This document shows positions 1 to 23,899 of a stretch of 64,000 nt of DNA, piece by piece. The stretch's first letter is position 1. Every line of letters begins with the position of its first letter. Origin of the DNA: Perca fluviatilis (taxonomy: Eukaryota > Chordata > Actinopteri > Perciformes > Percidae). The notes under the pieces were generated by a model. The model was given only the letters and a program-made list of their open reading frames with translations, was not told the origin of the DNA and ran no database searches. Position numbers and translations under genes: made by a program. The stretch is from positions 30,203,934 to 30,267,933 of the forward strand of contig NC_053121.1 in NCBI RefSeq assembly GCF_010015445.1, in the 5' to 3' direction.

Positions 1-126
1 TATGACATTTAGTTTCATATGAAAATTATATAATCAACACTTGCACAATGTTGGATCTAACGTATTGGAGAATAATCTAGGGTCAGAGTTACAAGAAAAC
101 ACCGGCATGTAGAATTTGTATTTGTG

Positions 127-152
127 TATATATATATATATATATATATATA
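127..152. repeat. (TA)n microsatellite
   Basis: Uninterrupted TA dinucleotides, about 13 units, in a glrb intron. Confidence 0.95.
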
Positions 153-571
153 GCAAAAAGATCTAAATAAGTTAGTATATGTGCTGTTTTGGTCCAGAGG
201 AAGAGTTTTAGTGTGGAAAGTGTCTTTCTAGCTTAGCAGAAAGGAAAAAAGGACTCTTGTTTGTAATATTACTGTATATCTCAGTAAATTCACAGGCAGT
301 TCAGTCCAGTGTGTAGCAGAATGCTTTACTGGAGATAAAGGTACCATAGTGCAGAAACAAAAAATATATAATACCCAATGTACTTTCATGAAGAACAGAT
401 GCACTGTAAAACCACATTTAGTTCAGCTGGTTGTCTCTCACGCTCAAACCTGGCTGTAACTAAAATAGTTTCCAGTAAGAATCTATTTTGCAAGGAATTA
501 CACATTTACAAAAAGCAAGAGAAACCTTTAAAATGAGATACTAAAATGTACTCACTAGAGGATCACTGAGT

Positions 572-1665
572 TTAAAGGTGCAGTAGGTAAGACTTATAAA
601 ACTTTCTGTCATATTTGCTGAAACTGACCCTATGTTCGAGTAGAACTACATGAAGCAGGTAATAAAAAATAAAAAAAATCCGGCTCATCTGGCACCACCT
701 ACAGCCTGTAGCAGGTATGGGCTGACAATCTGTGTGTTTGGGAAAAGTCCAGAACGTCCGTCCAACCGACGTCTGTCGGCACAAAAAAGTCTAATAAAGC
801 GATATTAACAGCCAACAGCAGGGGGCGCTAATACAATCACTTATATGCTACTAAATAAAAAATAGGCCTACTGCAGGTCGAAATCAAATCACCGGCAGAT
901 CGGGCTGGGTTTACCCAGTCTATAGGCCTACATCATTAGACGTGACAATGGCTAGTAGAAAACGTAAGGAGAAAGGTGGATGGGAAAAATTCAAAGAAAA
1001 GAGGGCCAAGTCTCTCGAGACTGATGCAGCAAAATGCAAAAAGCTCACAGAGGGACATGATGAGGGACAGACAGCAGAGTTCATTTCACATCAGCAAGAT
1101 GTACTGGTAAGTGCCAGGAGCAGGACCCATTAAAATAGGCTGTCTTTATCCATATCTTAGCAAACGGCAGTCAGCTATCAACATGGGTGTGCATCATGAT
1201 TATGAAAATGATCGTGCCATTTAGTGCTGTCAAACTTAACGTGTTTAATGATTTCTGTAAGGTTAATTTGAAACATTAAACGCATTAGAAATTAATCGCG
1301 GGTTGACCGCGATTTCACTTCGTTGTATATGAGAGGTTGTAGTGAGCTCACTTTTGCTGCAAGGATGAAGAGCATGGTATTGAATTAAACAGGAAAACAC
1401 CAGGCATGCATTGGTACCACTCTAAACGTGCTAACAAACAGGGAAGTGGGCTAAGTAATTCACCAAATTTAACCAAAAGTTAACGGTGTCTAACTTCGTG
1501 TCAATCACTGCTCATGCACACGCATTCATTCTCCCTTGTGCAGGGAGGGGCTTAGGAGACTGTTTTGGGCTTTAGCAGAAAGGGGGGAGGGACTGAGAAG
1601 TTGTCGATGTTCACATTTTTTGGCTCAGTCCTGAATCTTCGCAATCCTACCTACAGCACCTTTAA
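572..1665 (+). mobile_element. TIR element with TTAA flanks and hAT/ZMYM-like ORF start
   Basis: AGGTGCAGTAGGTA begins at 576 and its near-perfect inverted copy TACCTACAGCACCT ends at 1661, each directly flanked by TTAA (572-575, 1662-1665). A frame at 942-1133 begins MTMASRKRKEKGG and continues with a Lys/Glu-rich stretch resembling the N terminus of fish hAT-type or ZMYM1-like proteins; at the end of the matching part, about 1105-1110, a gtaagt donor-like signal interrupts it. An internal segment (about 1211-1330) contains attaatcgcg-type sequence, often seen in other fish repeats. Class is uncertain: TTAA duplications suggest a piggyBac-like or Kolobok-like mobiliser, the frame suggests hAT. 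Confidence 0.6.
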
Positions 1666-2219
1666 TGCTGGCACTCAGAGAAGGGTTTGATGATTTCTAT
1701 CATTGTGGCCAAAGTTGGAATTGCAGGTCATGTGACCCAAACACATCCATTACAGAGGAAACAACAGCATCAGACTTTCTAAAACTATACTGACAAACTA
1801 CTAAGAATTTGAGCTACAAGGTCAATTGTTTTGTTTTTTAACCAGAGAGAGACAATAACACGCATATGTATATGAAATGGGGATAGGATGCAATGAGCTG
1901 GTTAAGCAGATGTCAGTGTAATAAATGCAACACCATGTTTGAATCCCTTGTCCAATCTTTGATACGTGTGTGGTTTGTGGTAACATATGAATGTTATCAT
2001 GGTCCATTAAGGGCCCTGTTGCTGATTTCATGAACACCTTCAATCCATTGTGTTTTTTTTTTTTTTTTAAACACCAGAGTGCAGAGCATAAAGCAATGAC
2101 AAATGTTGGCTTTTAGCAGACTCTACAGAAGCTGCTGCAGTGAAAACAAAAAACAATATTCTTCCCAAGAATTAGGAACAATGAAGGGATGAACATGGAA
2201 GTTAATTTTGTACCCAGGA

Positions 2220-2270
2220 ACACACACACACACACACACACACTCTCACACACACACACACACACATACA
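2220..2270. repeat. (AC)n microsatellite
   Basis: CA dinucleotide tract with one CTCT interruption, in a glrb intron. Confidence 0.95.
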
Positions 2271-3055
2271 CCCACCCACATACAGCTGGTATTTTGGCAG
2301 CCTTATTTGACATGTCATCCATCTTCACACTCAGCATTATGAGTCCTTCCTAACACCTGGTCCCAGAACAGCTTGTGGCACGCCATCAAAGCGGGCACAA
2401 AAAAAAAAACAACGTCCCAAAGCCAGACTGAGTGATACTTTCCCACCAACAAGAATGTGGAAATTTCACTAATAAGCTCTCTAATGAGGCATTAAGTATC
2501 ACATGTCGCTGCATCGATAACATTTGACCCTTGGACTATGTTTTCTGTATGTTGACTGCTTCAAAGTAGATGTGATGAGAGTGTTGGCTGCAGCTGTAAA
2601 ATGTCACTTGGCACGTTAAAGTGGTATGTTGATGTTCTTCAATTGTTTACTGTGAGAAGATGTTGCTTGTCAATGACTTGAAATATGTAGAAAATGTAAC
2701 CTGTCAATAAGGTGGAACAGCTGTATCCTAGGAAAAGTAACTCACAGGAAGATTTTTTCTTATTCTTTAACTGCACATGGGTAGAAGAGCAGTATATATA
2801 ATGTCATTCAGTGTTATGGAGAGGGATCTCTAACAGAGTCCCAAGGACATTAAAATAAAAAGCGGCCATTTTGCCGTCCATATGTGCACCTTTCTTTTTA
2901 AAGCTTAATGTAAAATGTGAATAGAAAATAAGCATTAACCGAATCCCATTAATGCAAGAGAGGTCATTAATCCCTTTAAAAGCACCTAACGTCTGTCCAA
3001 TAGTGCCAACATGATACAAACATTAACCACGTCTGTGCTTGTCTGTTGTGCCTAA

Positions 3056-14224
<11,169 letters not shown>

Positions 14225-14335
14225 AAATTTTGTAATTATCTTGTATTGTTCACCCCCGCCCCCCCCACACTTTCCTCCCGTGAGTGCTTTATTAATCTGA
14301 TTACATTCAAAAAGTTTAATTCCAAAGTTAATATT

Positions 14336-14683
14336 GAGTGTGTTTACATGCACACTAGTATCCTGGTTTTGAGTCTTATCCTGAAAACTCTGGTTATTCA
14401 TATCCCTGTATACATGATCATTACAGAATCCAGGTTTCTGATCGTCTGTCTGCAGGCGTTCTCACCACCTTAGCCACTACTTTTGGTACTAACAAAGAAT
14501 GTTCATTAACCTTGATAAGACGTTTAAATGCCAAGGTATCCTGGTTTCTATCAAAGTACTCCAGCTAGCATATCCAGGTTTCTAAAACTAGGTTATGATG
14601 TTTACATGTGCGACAGATAACCGGGATACTCCAAAAACCAGATCAGAGTGAGAAAGCGCATGAGTGTGCATGTAAACGCACTC
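14336..14683. mobile_element. 348-bp TIR element (MITE-like) in glrb 3' flank
   Basis: GAGTGTGTTTACATGCACAC at 14336 is matched by GTGTGCATGTAAACGCACTC ending at 14683, imperfect inverted repeats of about 20 bp, with inner related segments (atCCTGGTTTT / AAAACCAGAT). No coding capacity. It starts 112 bp after the glrb stop codon, so it is probably transcribed in the 3' UTR. Confidence 0.7.
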
Positions 14684-14741
14684 ATAGAGAAATGTGAATC
14701 ATACCCATACAAAATAATCATAAGAAGAAAATAAAATGTAT

Positions 14742-14795
14742 ATTTATTATTATTATTATTATTACTACTATTATTATTATTATTATTATTATTAT
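14742..14795. repeat. (TTA)n microsatellite
   Basis: ATT trinucleotides with two ACT interruptions, about 54 bp, in the glrb 3' flank. Confidence 0.95.
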
Positions 14796-15925
14796 CACAT
14801 TTGTATTTACATACAAATATACAGCTATCATCATTTTTGTATTAAACAATTATTCTTATTTAATCTTTCTTTACATAAAATGGATATATAGCATCTTGTA
14901 TTGAAATACTTAATTTATTGTTAATTGTACTTGAGAGGTTAATGCAGGATTTGGGGTTAATACAGGGTTAATACAGATATAACCCACGAAAGATTGAATC
15001 CGTACCAACCGACTAGAAGATGCACAGATCTATAAAAGAGCATTTGTAAATAGCTATTTGATTTTTCACTTCCTTGCCAAGTGGGAGTCTGCCTGCAAGT
15101 TTAATAAGTTAAAGCGTTTTATTTAAGCTTCACTGCGAAGTGTAACATTGTAATTATATTGCATGTTAAACAAATTGCATGTTTATCAAAATAAAATCTT
15201 AAAATAAAAAAATATATATATAAAGTTATATATATATATATATAAAGTATTTATAAAATGTTATTCTTATGATTTGCTCTTGAGAAGATAAATGGATATG
15301 TGAAACACTGTTCCTGTTCAGATGGTTATGTAACACTGCCACCTTTCCAACAAATTTACTGTTTAACATCACCCAACTGTAGCGTGTGTAAATGGGTCAC
15401 TAGTGAGCTGTGGCCATGTGTTTGTGAAGTTTACAAGCAAAGACAAATAAATGATCCAATGACTTTTCACCATTTGATGTAATTAAAAATTAACACAGAT
15501 TTGAATTCCTAAACCCTGTATGTTCTTCTTCTGTGACTGTTATCAATGAAAGTGCACCTATACGGTTTGGATTTTTGCCGACATGTATCCTGCACATCAC
15601 ACAACAACACAGCTGTTTCTTCCACCGAGGCTTGACCTCTCCTAATCAACCATTACCAGCCAAACCAGCCATCTATTATTCATGCAAACCTGCCTGGAAA
15701 ATGACCCCTGACTATCATTGCGAGACTTCTCATATGAAATCTGTCTCCAGCTTAATGAAGCAAGTAGATGCTGACCATACGTCATGACAACAGGGTCATA
15801 AATATGACGTTTTAGAGGCAAATTGGACTAGGATTGCTCTAGTAAAGAGAGCAAAATTGTAATTGTAATTGCTGGAATCTTTTTTTTTTTTTTTGGTTAA
15901 CAGAAAATCATAAAACACAATTTAT

Positions 15926-15926
<1 letters not shown>

Positions 15927-15964
<38 letters not shown>

Positions 15965-15983
15965 TTCTCTCTCTCTCTCTATC
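15927..15983. repeat. (CT)n microsatellite
   Basis: CT dinucleotides with two interruptions (CTGT, CTTT). Confidence 0.95.
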
Positions 15984-16671
15984 TGTGGCTGCCATGGTTA
16001 CAGACATGGGAAAGGAATTTTGTCTGTCACTATCATAAACCTGCCTGAGACACAGAATGGGAGTCAGACTGGAACTAGACTCAAGTGGAAAAAGCTACTA
16101 AAAGCACAGATAAAACATGAATCATCAAGAGAAGCAAATGTTTTCACAGATTAATAAAAAAAAACGTATCTGTCATTTTAGCAATAACATTTTAGCTCTA
16201 ACAGAAACTCAAGGATTCTGCATTGCAGTGCCCTCCAATGGCCAAATCTATATTTGTTTACAGTAATGTAATATGGAGATAAAAATGCCAGATGTAGTGC
16301 CAGATTGTGTGTTGTATGATAATGGCATTTACAGAAAAAATGGGCTGAAGCCACTTCATGCTAAAATACAGGTGTATGCACTTAAAATAGTTTCAGGTTG
16401 GTACATAAACCAGATATTTTCAGTGGTAAAACTACATTAAATTATTAATGTCGAAAACCTTTAGAAGTGATGTTTAGCAAGTTAGCAGTTGCAATTTAAT
16501 ATTCCTGGTTATTAGCTGAGGCTGTTACCTGCAACAAACATAACTCATGGACCACCAATGGTACAAGATAACAACACTAAGGGGCTAAATCCACAACACC
16601 AGGACAGTAAATCTATCAAATAAAGTCCTCGTCACGGGTGTGACTGGTGTGACTGGTGTGACTCGTATCTC

Positions 16672-16673
<2 letters not shown>

Positions 16674-16737
<64 letters not shown>

Positions 16738-16879
16738 CGTGCATGTGTGTGTGTATGTGTGTGTGTGTGCGTGCGTGTGTGTGTATGTATGTGTATGTGT
16801 ATGTGTGTGTGTGCGTGCGTGTGTGTGTGTATGTGTGTGTGTGTGTGTGTGTGTTGTGTGTGTGTGTGTGTGTGTGTGT
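16674..16879. repeat. long interrupted (TG)n tract
   Basis: About 206 bp of TG dinucleotides with scattered TA and GC steps, preceded by three tandem copies of a GTGTGACTG-type unit (16636-16664). All long open frames here (poly Cys-Val or His-Thr) are artefacts of the repeat. Confidence 0.95.
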
Positions 16880-19478
16880 GACGCTCCACCCCCACACCCC
16901 AGCACCCTGCTAGTAGCACAGTGCAGTAACCTATATCTCACAGGGTGCTTTCTAATCCAACATGACCTCTCACCAGGCAGCCAACCAGGCCACCAAGAAA
17001 ACCACCATGACAGTCAGGCAATGATTAGTGAAGGAACAGTGGGGGAGAAGAGGCCACAGGGCTTATTGGAAACTCATTTACTGTGAAACTGGCTAAGTGC
17101 CTTTACATCATTATCTTAGCCACAGAAATACATACATCCAGATCCATGTGATGTTATCTTCAGTGTTGTAAATACTTTTCTATCAAAATATATCACATTA
17201 TCAAGGGCATATTTTACTAGTATGATCAACCTACGATATGATAACCTACCTATATGATTAACCTACCATCATTACCTACACTTACAGTGACTTCTGCACT
17301 CTCATTTTGAGTGTATCTGTTAGCTAGTTTCTTTGTTTACTCACTGTCATATTTGTACAGTGTCATGAGTGAATTGTCACACTAAAATCTGAAACCAATG
17401 ACAAAATAGGCTATTTTCCACAGTGGATTTCAGGTCAGCTACAATTTCCCATTCCCTCATGGGCATGGTGGCCGTTTGGTGGCAGGCTTTTGGCAGAGCT
17501 TGAAATGTGGAAGTAAAGAAAGTGTGGAGGATGTCATTTCCTGTTAGAGGTCAGGGTGGCGAGGAGCTCAGTTCCAGCCAGACTCAACCAATCTGTAAAA
17601 TAGCCATGACTGTGGGTCCCGTCATTACAGTTAGTTCTGCCCAAACCAGAGAAAAGATAGAGTAAAGAGAGACAGGAAGATGGTAAAGGAGAAATAACAC
17701 CACAATCACACATTTTCACACAAGGCTGAAAAGCCTGATTGTGGAGGGAATAAGGGGCTAGACCATGTGCCCCTTTCTAATTAGAATGGTGTGTCTTCAA
17801 TTATAATGTCAATTTTAAGAATAGGAAACAATTGCACTATTTTTTATGGATATTTTTATGTTTTGAAACAGATATTTTGAACGGGTGTTCATGACCATAG
17901 GGTCATAAAACAGCGACTGCTCAGATGGAAACATGAATATGATCAAGCAGCTTGGGTTCTGGAGGATGCATCATTAGTAAAAGGCAGAGGGAACTAAAAA
18001 AAATAGATGCAAGAGATGAAATACACAGTACAGACAGCTGGAAACTAATTCCATGTTGATGAGCGAATGACTGCTGTTTATCAGCACAACACTTCTTCAC
18101 ATTTGCAAAGTCACATGCTTTTCATACCTCGGAGCCCACTTTTAGCACATCACTTTGTCTTTTGATGTTTCAGTGATTAACTCTACTATGTGAGCAAATA
18201 GGAACCCATTATATGCCTAATTTTAAATGCAAGAGTCAGTTTCATAATCTAAAGTTTTGGAATACAAGTGCTGCAGTGTTCTTAAAACTCTGCACACAAA
18301 CATGAATATTTTATTCATTATTACTTTGATATTACTTATATAAGGTTTGAATGGGTTTTATGTTATTAGTTTTGAACCTCTCATCTGATCCAAGGCTGAA
18401 ACTGTGTTTTGGAGGGCAAATTATAAAAGGAGCTCAGTGCAACATTGGTACAGATTGAATGCTATTGACGTAAGCTGATGCAGTCAAAGTGTCCAGTCTC
18501 AGCACTCATTCTGACCTTGGGACCGATCCCTGCAGGTTTTAACTCCCCAGAACTGTTCTAATGGCAGTAAATGCTTGGCTTAGCAACTTCTGTGTGTCCG
18601 AAGGCCTTGTTATGTATTCACATCACCTCTTCACTGTATGCTCAAACAGCTTCTTAGTCACTGTCACGTCAGCAGCAACTGTAATGTACTTCTAAGTCAC
18701 AGAGGCACTGAATTCCTGATCAATTGACACAACATAGAGAATTACCAAAACCTTGTCAAAATAAAGAGGAATGATTAGTTTAAATGTTGTAGTACCTAGA
18801 ATTAGCTAATGTGTGAATATCACTAAATGCTGTACCTCTTTTTTACAATAACATCATTGACATAATTCATAATACATACATATGCCCCTCTAAATGCATT
18901 TTGTTTGTGCTGCAGGTGTTTCTTGTGCTCAGCTGTTGGCATCAGCGGTTTGCCTGAGATAATAAAATATTATAGCGCGATGAATTTACAGGAATACCCA
19001 AAAGTATTGATCGCTAATGCATTATGTGCATTATTTCCTGTAATGGAATTCATAACCTGCATTCATTTGTTTAATCGTTAATTTGGAGTTATCATTCCAT
19101 TTGTCTTGAAGGAGAGGAGTGTTGAATTTTTAACACTACATAATATCGATCAAAAATCATTTTTCCAATGTCTTACAAGAGCCTGGAGGGCAGCACAGTG
19201 TCTAGTGTCTTGGTAGAGCTAATACAGTTGCCTGGTGATTTTTATTGTCCAGGTTTTCTACTTAGACATGCAGATCAGATGGATACAAAAAACATGTAGG
19301 TTAGCAAAACTCTTTTTGAAGGTCAGTCTAAACCTAAATTGTAATAAAACAATATAGGAGAAAACAGACTTCCTTGTAGCTCCTTATGGACTTCCAGCTA
19401 GTTGCAGAAACATGTATCCATTCTTTCTGTGTACTGTCTGCAGCTAATGACGGCAAGAGAATCATTAAAACCATTAAA

Positions 19479-19642
19479 TTATGTTACCAAAAGGTCATGT
19501 GTCAGATCCCCACAGTATAACAGCGAGTGTTATCCATCAGAAAATAAGAGTGTTGTTGCTGAACCCTTGAGTGAGACACTAAAATGCTACCCATTGTAAG
19601 TCTCCCTAGATAAGAGCACCAACTAAATGCCAGAAATGTAAA
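19479..19642 (+). repeat. tRNA-derived SINE remnant
   Basis: Contains AAAAGGTCATGTGTCAGATC (degenerate B box), a GAACCCTTGAGTGAGACACT segment, and the tail ATAAGAGCACCAACTAAATG followed by ccagaaatgtaaatg, matching the body and tail of a widespread teleost SINE. The A box is degenerate. Confidence 0.6.
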
Positions 19643-20705
19643 TGCTTTCTAGGAAGCAGTTGCACAGGATTTCTGGGACATACAAAACTGAGTGGTTAAA
19701 CATTTCTCAAAAGGTCACTGACTTGGTTTGAGCAGCTACAAAGTGCTGGATTCTCCAGGAGGACCAAATGCTTTCATTAGCATGTGTAAAATTTCCATCA
19801 CACTCCTGAGGTTTATTTGTGTAAATTTGCTCAAAAGGTAAACATTGTTACACAGCCAGCGGGTTCATGATTTGATTATGAGTTACTCTCATTTCACGTC
19901 TAAAAACTCATTGAAGCGCTCTTCAGCATTGCAACTGTTACATTATCTCTCAGGCTGCAAATTCAGTAAATTGCGAAACGTGCTCTAAGATAATTGAACT
20001 GAAATTACATTTAATTCTAGCAGCAGCAGAGTGAATCCATGCACGACCGAACCTCCAGACAAAGTCAAACAGATGAACATATGTGAGTATGTGAAACACA
20101 AGTAGCTGAGCATGCTATGTACTCTGCCATGAGTAGGATTTACAATGAGAATGGCACCAGAAAACAAAGGTTTGGGTGTAGAGGGCAACAGGTATTGGCA
20201 GTAAAGGGAAATTCTGGTTTCATACAACTGAACGTTTCATTTTTTGAAGTTTTGGCCATCATTCCTATTGTTAATATAAATATTGTAGCTATTGCTGAAT
20301 TCTGAGAACATGGTGACATCGCTTACACAAGGTATGACAGTGTAAGGAATTGAAACAGTAAGAAGATTTAAGCAGAAATACAGGTTTTAAACAAACCCCA
20401 GTTTTAGGTGTCCATAATTTCTGAATAATTTTCCACTAATTTCCAAGATGTTTCTTGTACTGATTGTAGGGAAAATAGAATCAACTAATTGCTAACCTTG
20501 AGAGTCTTTTAGTCGGTGAAAAGCAGTTCAACTGAACGTTGGATTTGTCTTCAGGCATTAACATTAAAAGTAACATTTCCAAAAATGAATATATGATTAT
20601 TATTATTATTATTATAAAAACGTTACAAAACAAACAAAAATGGTGCCTACGGGACAATTTCTTTTTAATTTTCACGTGTGTGTTAATGTGTTAACACAGT
20701 TGTCT

Positions 20706-20707
<2 letters not shown>

Positions 20708-20755
<48 letters not shown>

Positions 20756-20758
20756 TGT
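20708..20758. repeat. (TG)n microsatellite
   Basis: TG dinucleotides, ~50 bp. Confidence 0.95.
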
Positions 20759-21360
20759 ATACACATGATCAATCTGGGACAAAGTAGGATGGATGGGTGG
20801 GGGTGATGGATAGTGATGGGCTTGAAGGGAATCACAGATAAAAAAATAAAAATAAAAATAAAGAAAGTCAGAGGCGCATAGCAGAAGTAGTAATAACACG
20901 TGGAAACGTGTCAGATATTTCTAAGAAAATATTTGGGAATTCCTGTGCAATGATGAAATATTACTTATATTTTGGGTGCTCACAATTTCTTTTTATTTCA
21001 TTTTTAGATATCTGATTAATCTGATCTTCTGCTTGTGTACAAATTGCTGTCATACTTTATTGAAGCAATGTTGCTGTGTTGCCTAATTTCAGCAGTTACT
21101 TTGATGACTACACTGGTATATCCAATAGAAATGATGGCCAAGACCAAGAAAATAGAACCCAAGTTATACCAAACATTTCCTTTAAATTCCCACCCATGTG
21201 TACTCATAGAGCTAAATGATTTGTTGCAAAAAAGCCACTGTTGCATGTGATGTGCTGTCCGTGGTGCTGAAATCTGACACACTGTTGCTTCTATCTGCCA
21301 CCAACCTGAGCTCCCACTCACTCTCTGCCTCATTAGTTTGCTCCCATATTGCTATATACA

Positions 21361-21361
21361 G

Positions 21362-21413
<52 letters not shown>
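21361..21413. repeat. (AT)n microsatellite
   Basis: AT dinucleotides, ~50 bp, without matching inverted flanks, unlike the two AT-cored hairpins in glrb introns. Confidence 0.95.
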
Positions 21414-21416
<3 letters not shown>

Positions 21417-22137
21417 ACACTGTGCAATGGATAATATACATCTTTCTGTGCAGGCTGAGATATGCCTGTCATAAAACAAGGAGACAGGAATGCCATTTAT
21501 TTCCTGTTAGCTGTGAGGCAGCTCTTCTCCATTTAACCCTGTTCAAAATGGCAGTTACAACCAGCCATAGATTTACATTGGATTTGTATGCAGAGGGTGA
21601 AAATAAGCGCTAGATCAAAGTTAAAGAGGAGATTCATTTGATGGGTATTCCTGGAGGGCATGAATGATTGCCTCCAGCTGATGCACTTGATGAGTTATTT
21701 CAGTATGAAATGTCGGCCTTTAACATGAATAAGAGAAGACTTGTTTGTCAAGTGACCAACAAAACAATGTTTGAAGGTGGTCTCAATTCAAATTGTCTAT
21801 TCAATATATACATTTGCTGCCTTTTTGACATTTTGTCAGTTATACAAAACAGTTCTTAAGGTTGCAAATATCTTCAGATATATCCCATTATGCATTCAGG
21901 ATCTATCAGAGGAGAAAGGATTATGTCTTCTAGATAGTTTAAATCTGTAGACCAAAGGTAATCAGCACATTGACCCACATTGAGTAAATATTCAATGCTA
22001 ATGTGGAAATTATACTTTTGGACTTGTCTTCAGTCTTATAATATAGATGTGCATGCATTGTGGTTGGCAGAAAAACAGCAGAAACAATGAATTATAGATT
22101 TTAGAGGCATGCTTTTACGTATATATAGATATACGGC

Positions 22138-22180
22138 TGCTGCTGATGATGATGATGCTGCTGCTGATGCTGCTGCTGTG
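22138..22180. repeat. CTG/ATG trinucleotide repeat
   Basis: Alternating blocks of GCTGCTGCT and GATGATGAT over about 43 bp. Confidence 0.9.
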
Positions 22181-22231
22181 GCGCCAATGGTAGCATGGTA
22201 GTTAAGGACACCTTCATCCTGTTTTAAGGTC

Positions 22232-23370
22232 ATAAGTCTGACCCCAGGGGTGCACCTTGAGGAGAGGCAAACAAGGCAAATGGTTGCCCCCCACGCCCCA
22301 CCTAACTCCAAAAAGAGGCCACGCATAGTGGCACATTTTGCAATGACATATACAACCCCCCTGAAACCTCCCATAAAGGCACTATTCAGTGCAACGCCGC
22401 TGCTCCAAAACAGCCTCATCCTCAGTCTCATGGCAGTTTGTGATATGATCACGTTATTGAATCTATTGAGTCGTGGACAGGACACGATAATGTATTTTTT
22501 TTCGTGTGGTGATTACGAATTTTAAAGCAATGTATTTCAATGGGAAGCATATTTCGTGATCACAGAACAATGACGGTAGTGAGTAGTATTGATAAGGCGA
22601 AAGTCCGCACAGGGAGGTTGGTCGGGGTGGTGGATTGGTCAAACAACACAGGACTTTGACCCCGGAGACCAGGGGATCGCGTCCCGCGTGTTGCAGTTCC
22701 TTTCCTCGTTATTCTCTTCCTAACCACAACCATCCCGCTATTGTCGGCGTGTCCCGCGTGTGACGGTTCCTTTTCCCGTTCTTCTTTTCCTAACCACAAC
22801 CATCCTTTTGTTGTGGCGTTTCATTTCCCCATTGTTGTGTGCCCCTGCGCCTAGGGATGCGCCCGGGGATCGCGTCCCACATGTGGCGGTCCGTCCTGTT
22901 GTTGTGACCGGCGTGTGGCGCCTCATTTCCCCGTTGTTGCGTCCCCCAGAGCAGGTTCGGAAATCGTGACCTCTACACGTTCAAAATTCGTGACGTGTAC
23001 ACAAAATAAACGTCAAAATCGTGACCTGTAAACATATCAATAAATCTAAATAACGTGACTATTTCACCGGCGTTAGACCGGGTTGTCCAAAACCATTCTG
23101 CCTATAGCTAGAAGGGGCCCCGATTATGTTTTTTGTCTAGCTGTGTATAAATCATGTGCAAAGAACACCAGCTGTTTCAGAATATGTTACAGAGTTCTAA
23201 TAAGCATTATTGTGAGTTCATATTTGGTGTTACATATGTCCATGTTACTCCTCCTTTGTTGTTGAAATACTCAGATGTGTGTGCATGGTGTTATGATTAT
23301 TGAGGGGGGCCTCAGTGAGCTTCTTTGCCTGGGGCTCCCCAGAGTCTAGGATTGCCACTGCTGATCCCTG
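22232..23370. repeat. composite GC-rich dispersed repeat block upstream of gria2
   Basis: Left end CCAGGGGTGCACCTTGAGGA and right end (about 23310-23370, GCCTGGGGCTCCCCAGAGTC) look like diverged inverted ends. Inside are a tRNA-like stretch (about 22615-22690) with a T-arm-like GGGGATCGCGTCCC, two ~68-bp tandem units at about 22682-22817 sharing CCTAACCACAACCATCC, and four spaced copies of a CGTGAC motif between 22966 and 23060. Likely a nested set of repeats; the family is not identified. Confidence 0.5.
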
Positions 23371-23899
23371 CAAGAGTGAAGTGATCTTAAGCAGTCTTTA
23401 TCAGCCTACTCACTCGAACTTCAGAGCTGAAACTATAAACTGATTAGTCGATGGACAGAAAAATTTAATTTGATCATCTTTTTTTGTTGTTTCAGTCCTT
23501 TTTCAAGCAAACATGCCAACACATTCTCTGGTTCCAGTTTCTCATTTGCTGCTTTTGTCTGTTCAATATATCAAGCTCTGTATAGCAGTATCGTGCATGA
23601 AATGTATAAACACAATCTTTGAGTTACAGTCAATGTGTATGTATCGTCTCATACATGTAAACATTTAAAAGCGATACTATATGAATATATTTAAGAAGGT
23701 TTTTTGGAATATTTACTTTATCATTCAGGTTAAGCATGGTGGGGAAGATGACAAGGCAGTCCACTTGAGGTTCTTAGTGTAGGGTTGGAAATCCTTTTGA
23801 CAATTGAGATTTGACATCACAACAGATTGACCTTTTGGAAAACTGGGACTCTGTAAAGGAAGGTTTAAACATTATAATTGCGCACATAGCGAGGACATT

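Larger units (their letters stand above)
14225..15210 (+). other. glrb: candidate glrb 3' UTR
   Basis: Downstream of the glrb stop there are AATAAA hexamers at about 14730-14735, 15190-15195 and 15203-15208. Which one is used cannot be decided from sequence. A 348-bp TIR element (14336-14683) and a (TTA)n tract (14742-14795) sit inside the likely UTR. The true poly(A) site would need transcript data. Confidence 0.45.
15211..23899. other. glrb-gria2 intergenic region
   Basis: No protein-coding gene is supported on either strand. It contains (CT)n 15927-15983, (TG)n 16674-16879, (TG)n 20708-20758, (AT)n 21361-21413, a SINE-like unit near 19480-19642, a Ser/Ala-type trinucleotide tract 22138-22180, and a GC-rich repeat block 22232-23370. 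17100-19470 and 19650-20700 are AT-rich, without recognised features. Confidence 0.6.

Noticed and set aside
16585..17086. Several long open frames of Cys-Val or His-Thr repeats over the (TG)n tract
   Set aside because: Pure translation of a dinucleotide repeat in every frame; no start context or homology. The same applies to frames at 27725-28047, 33844-34230 and 20705-20899.
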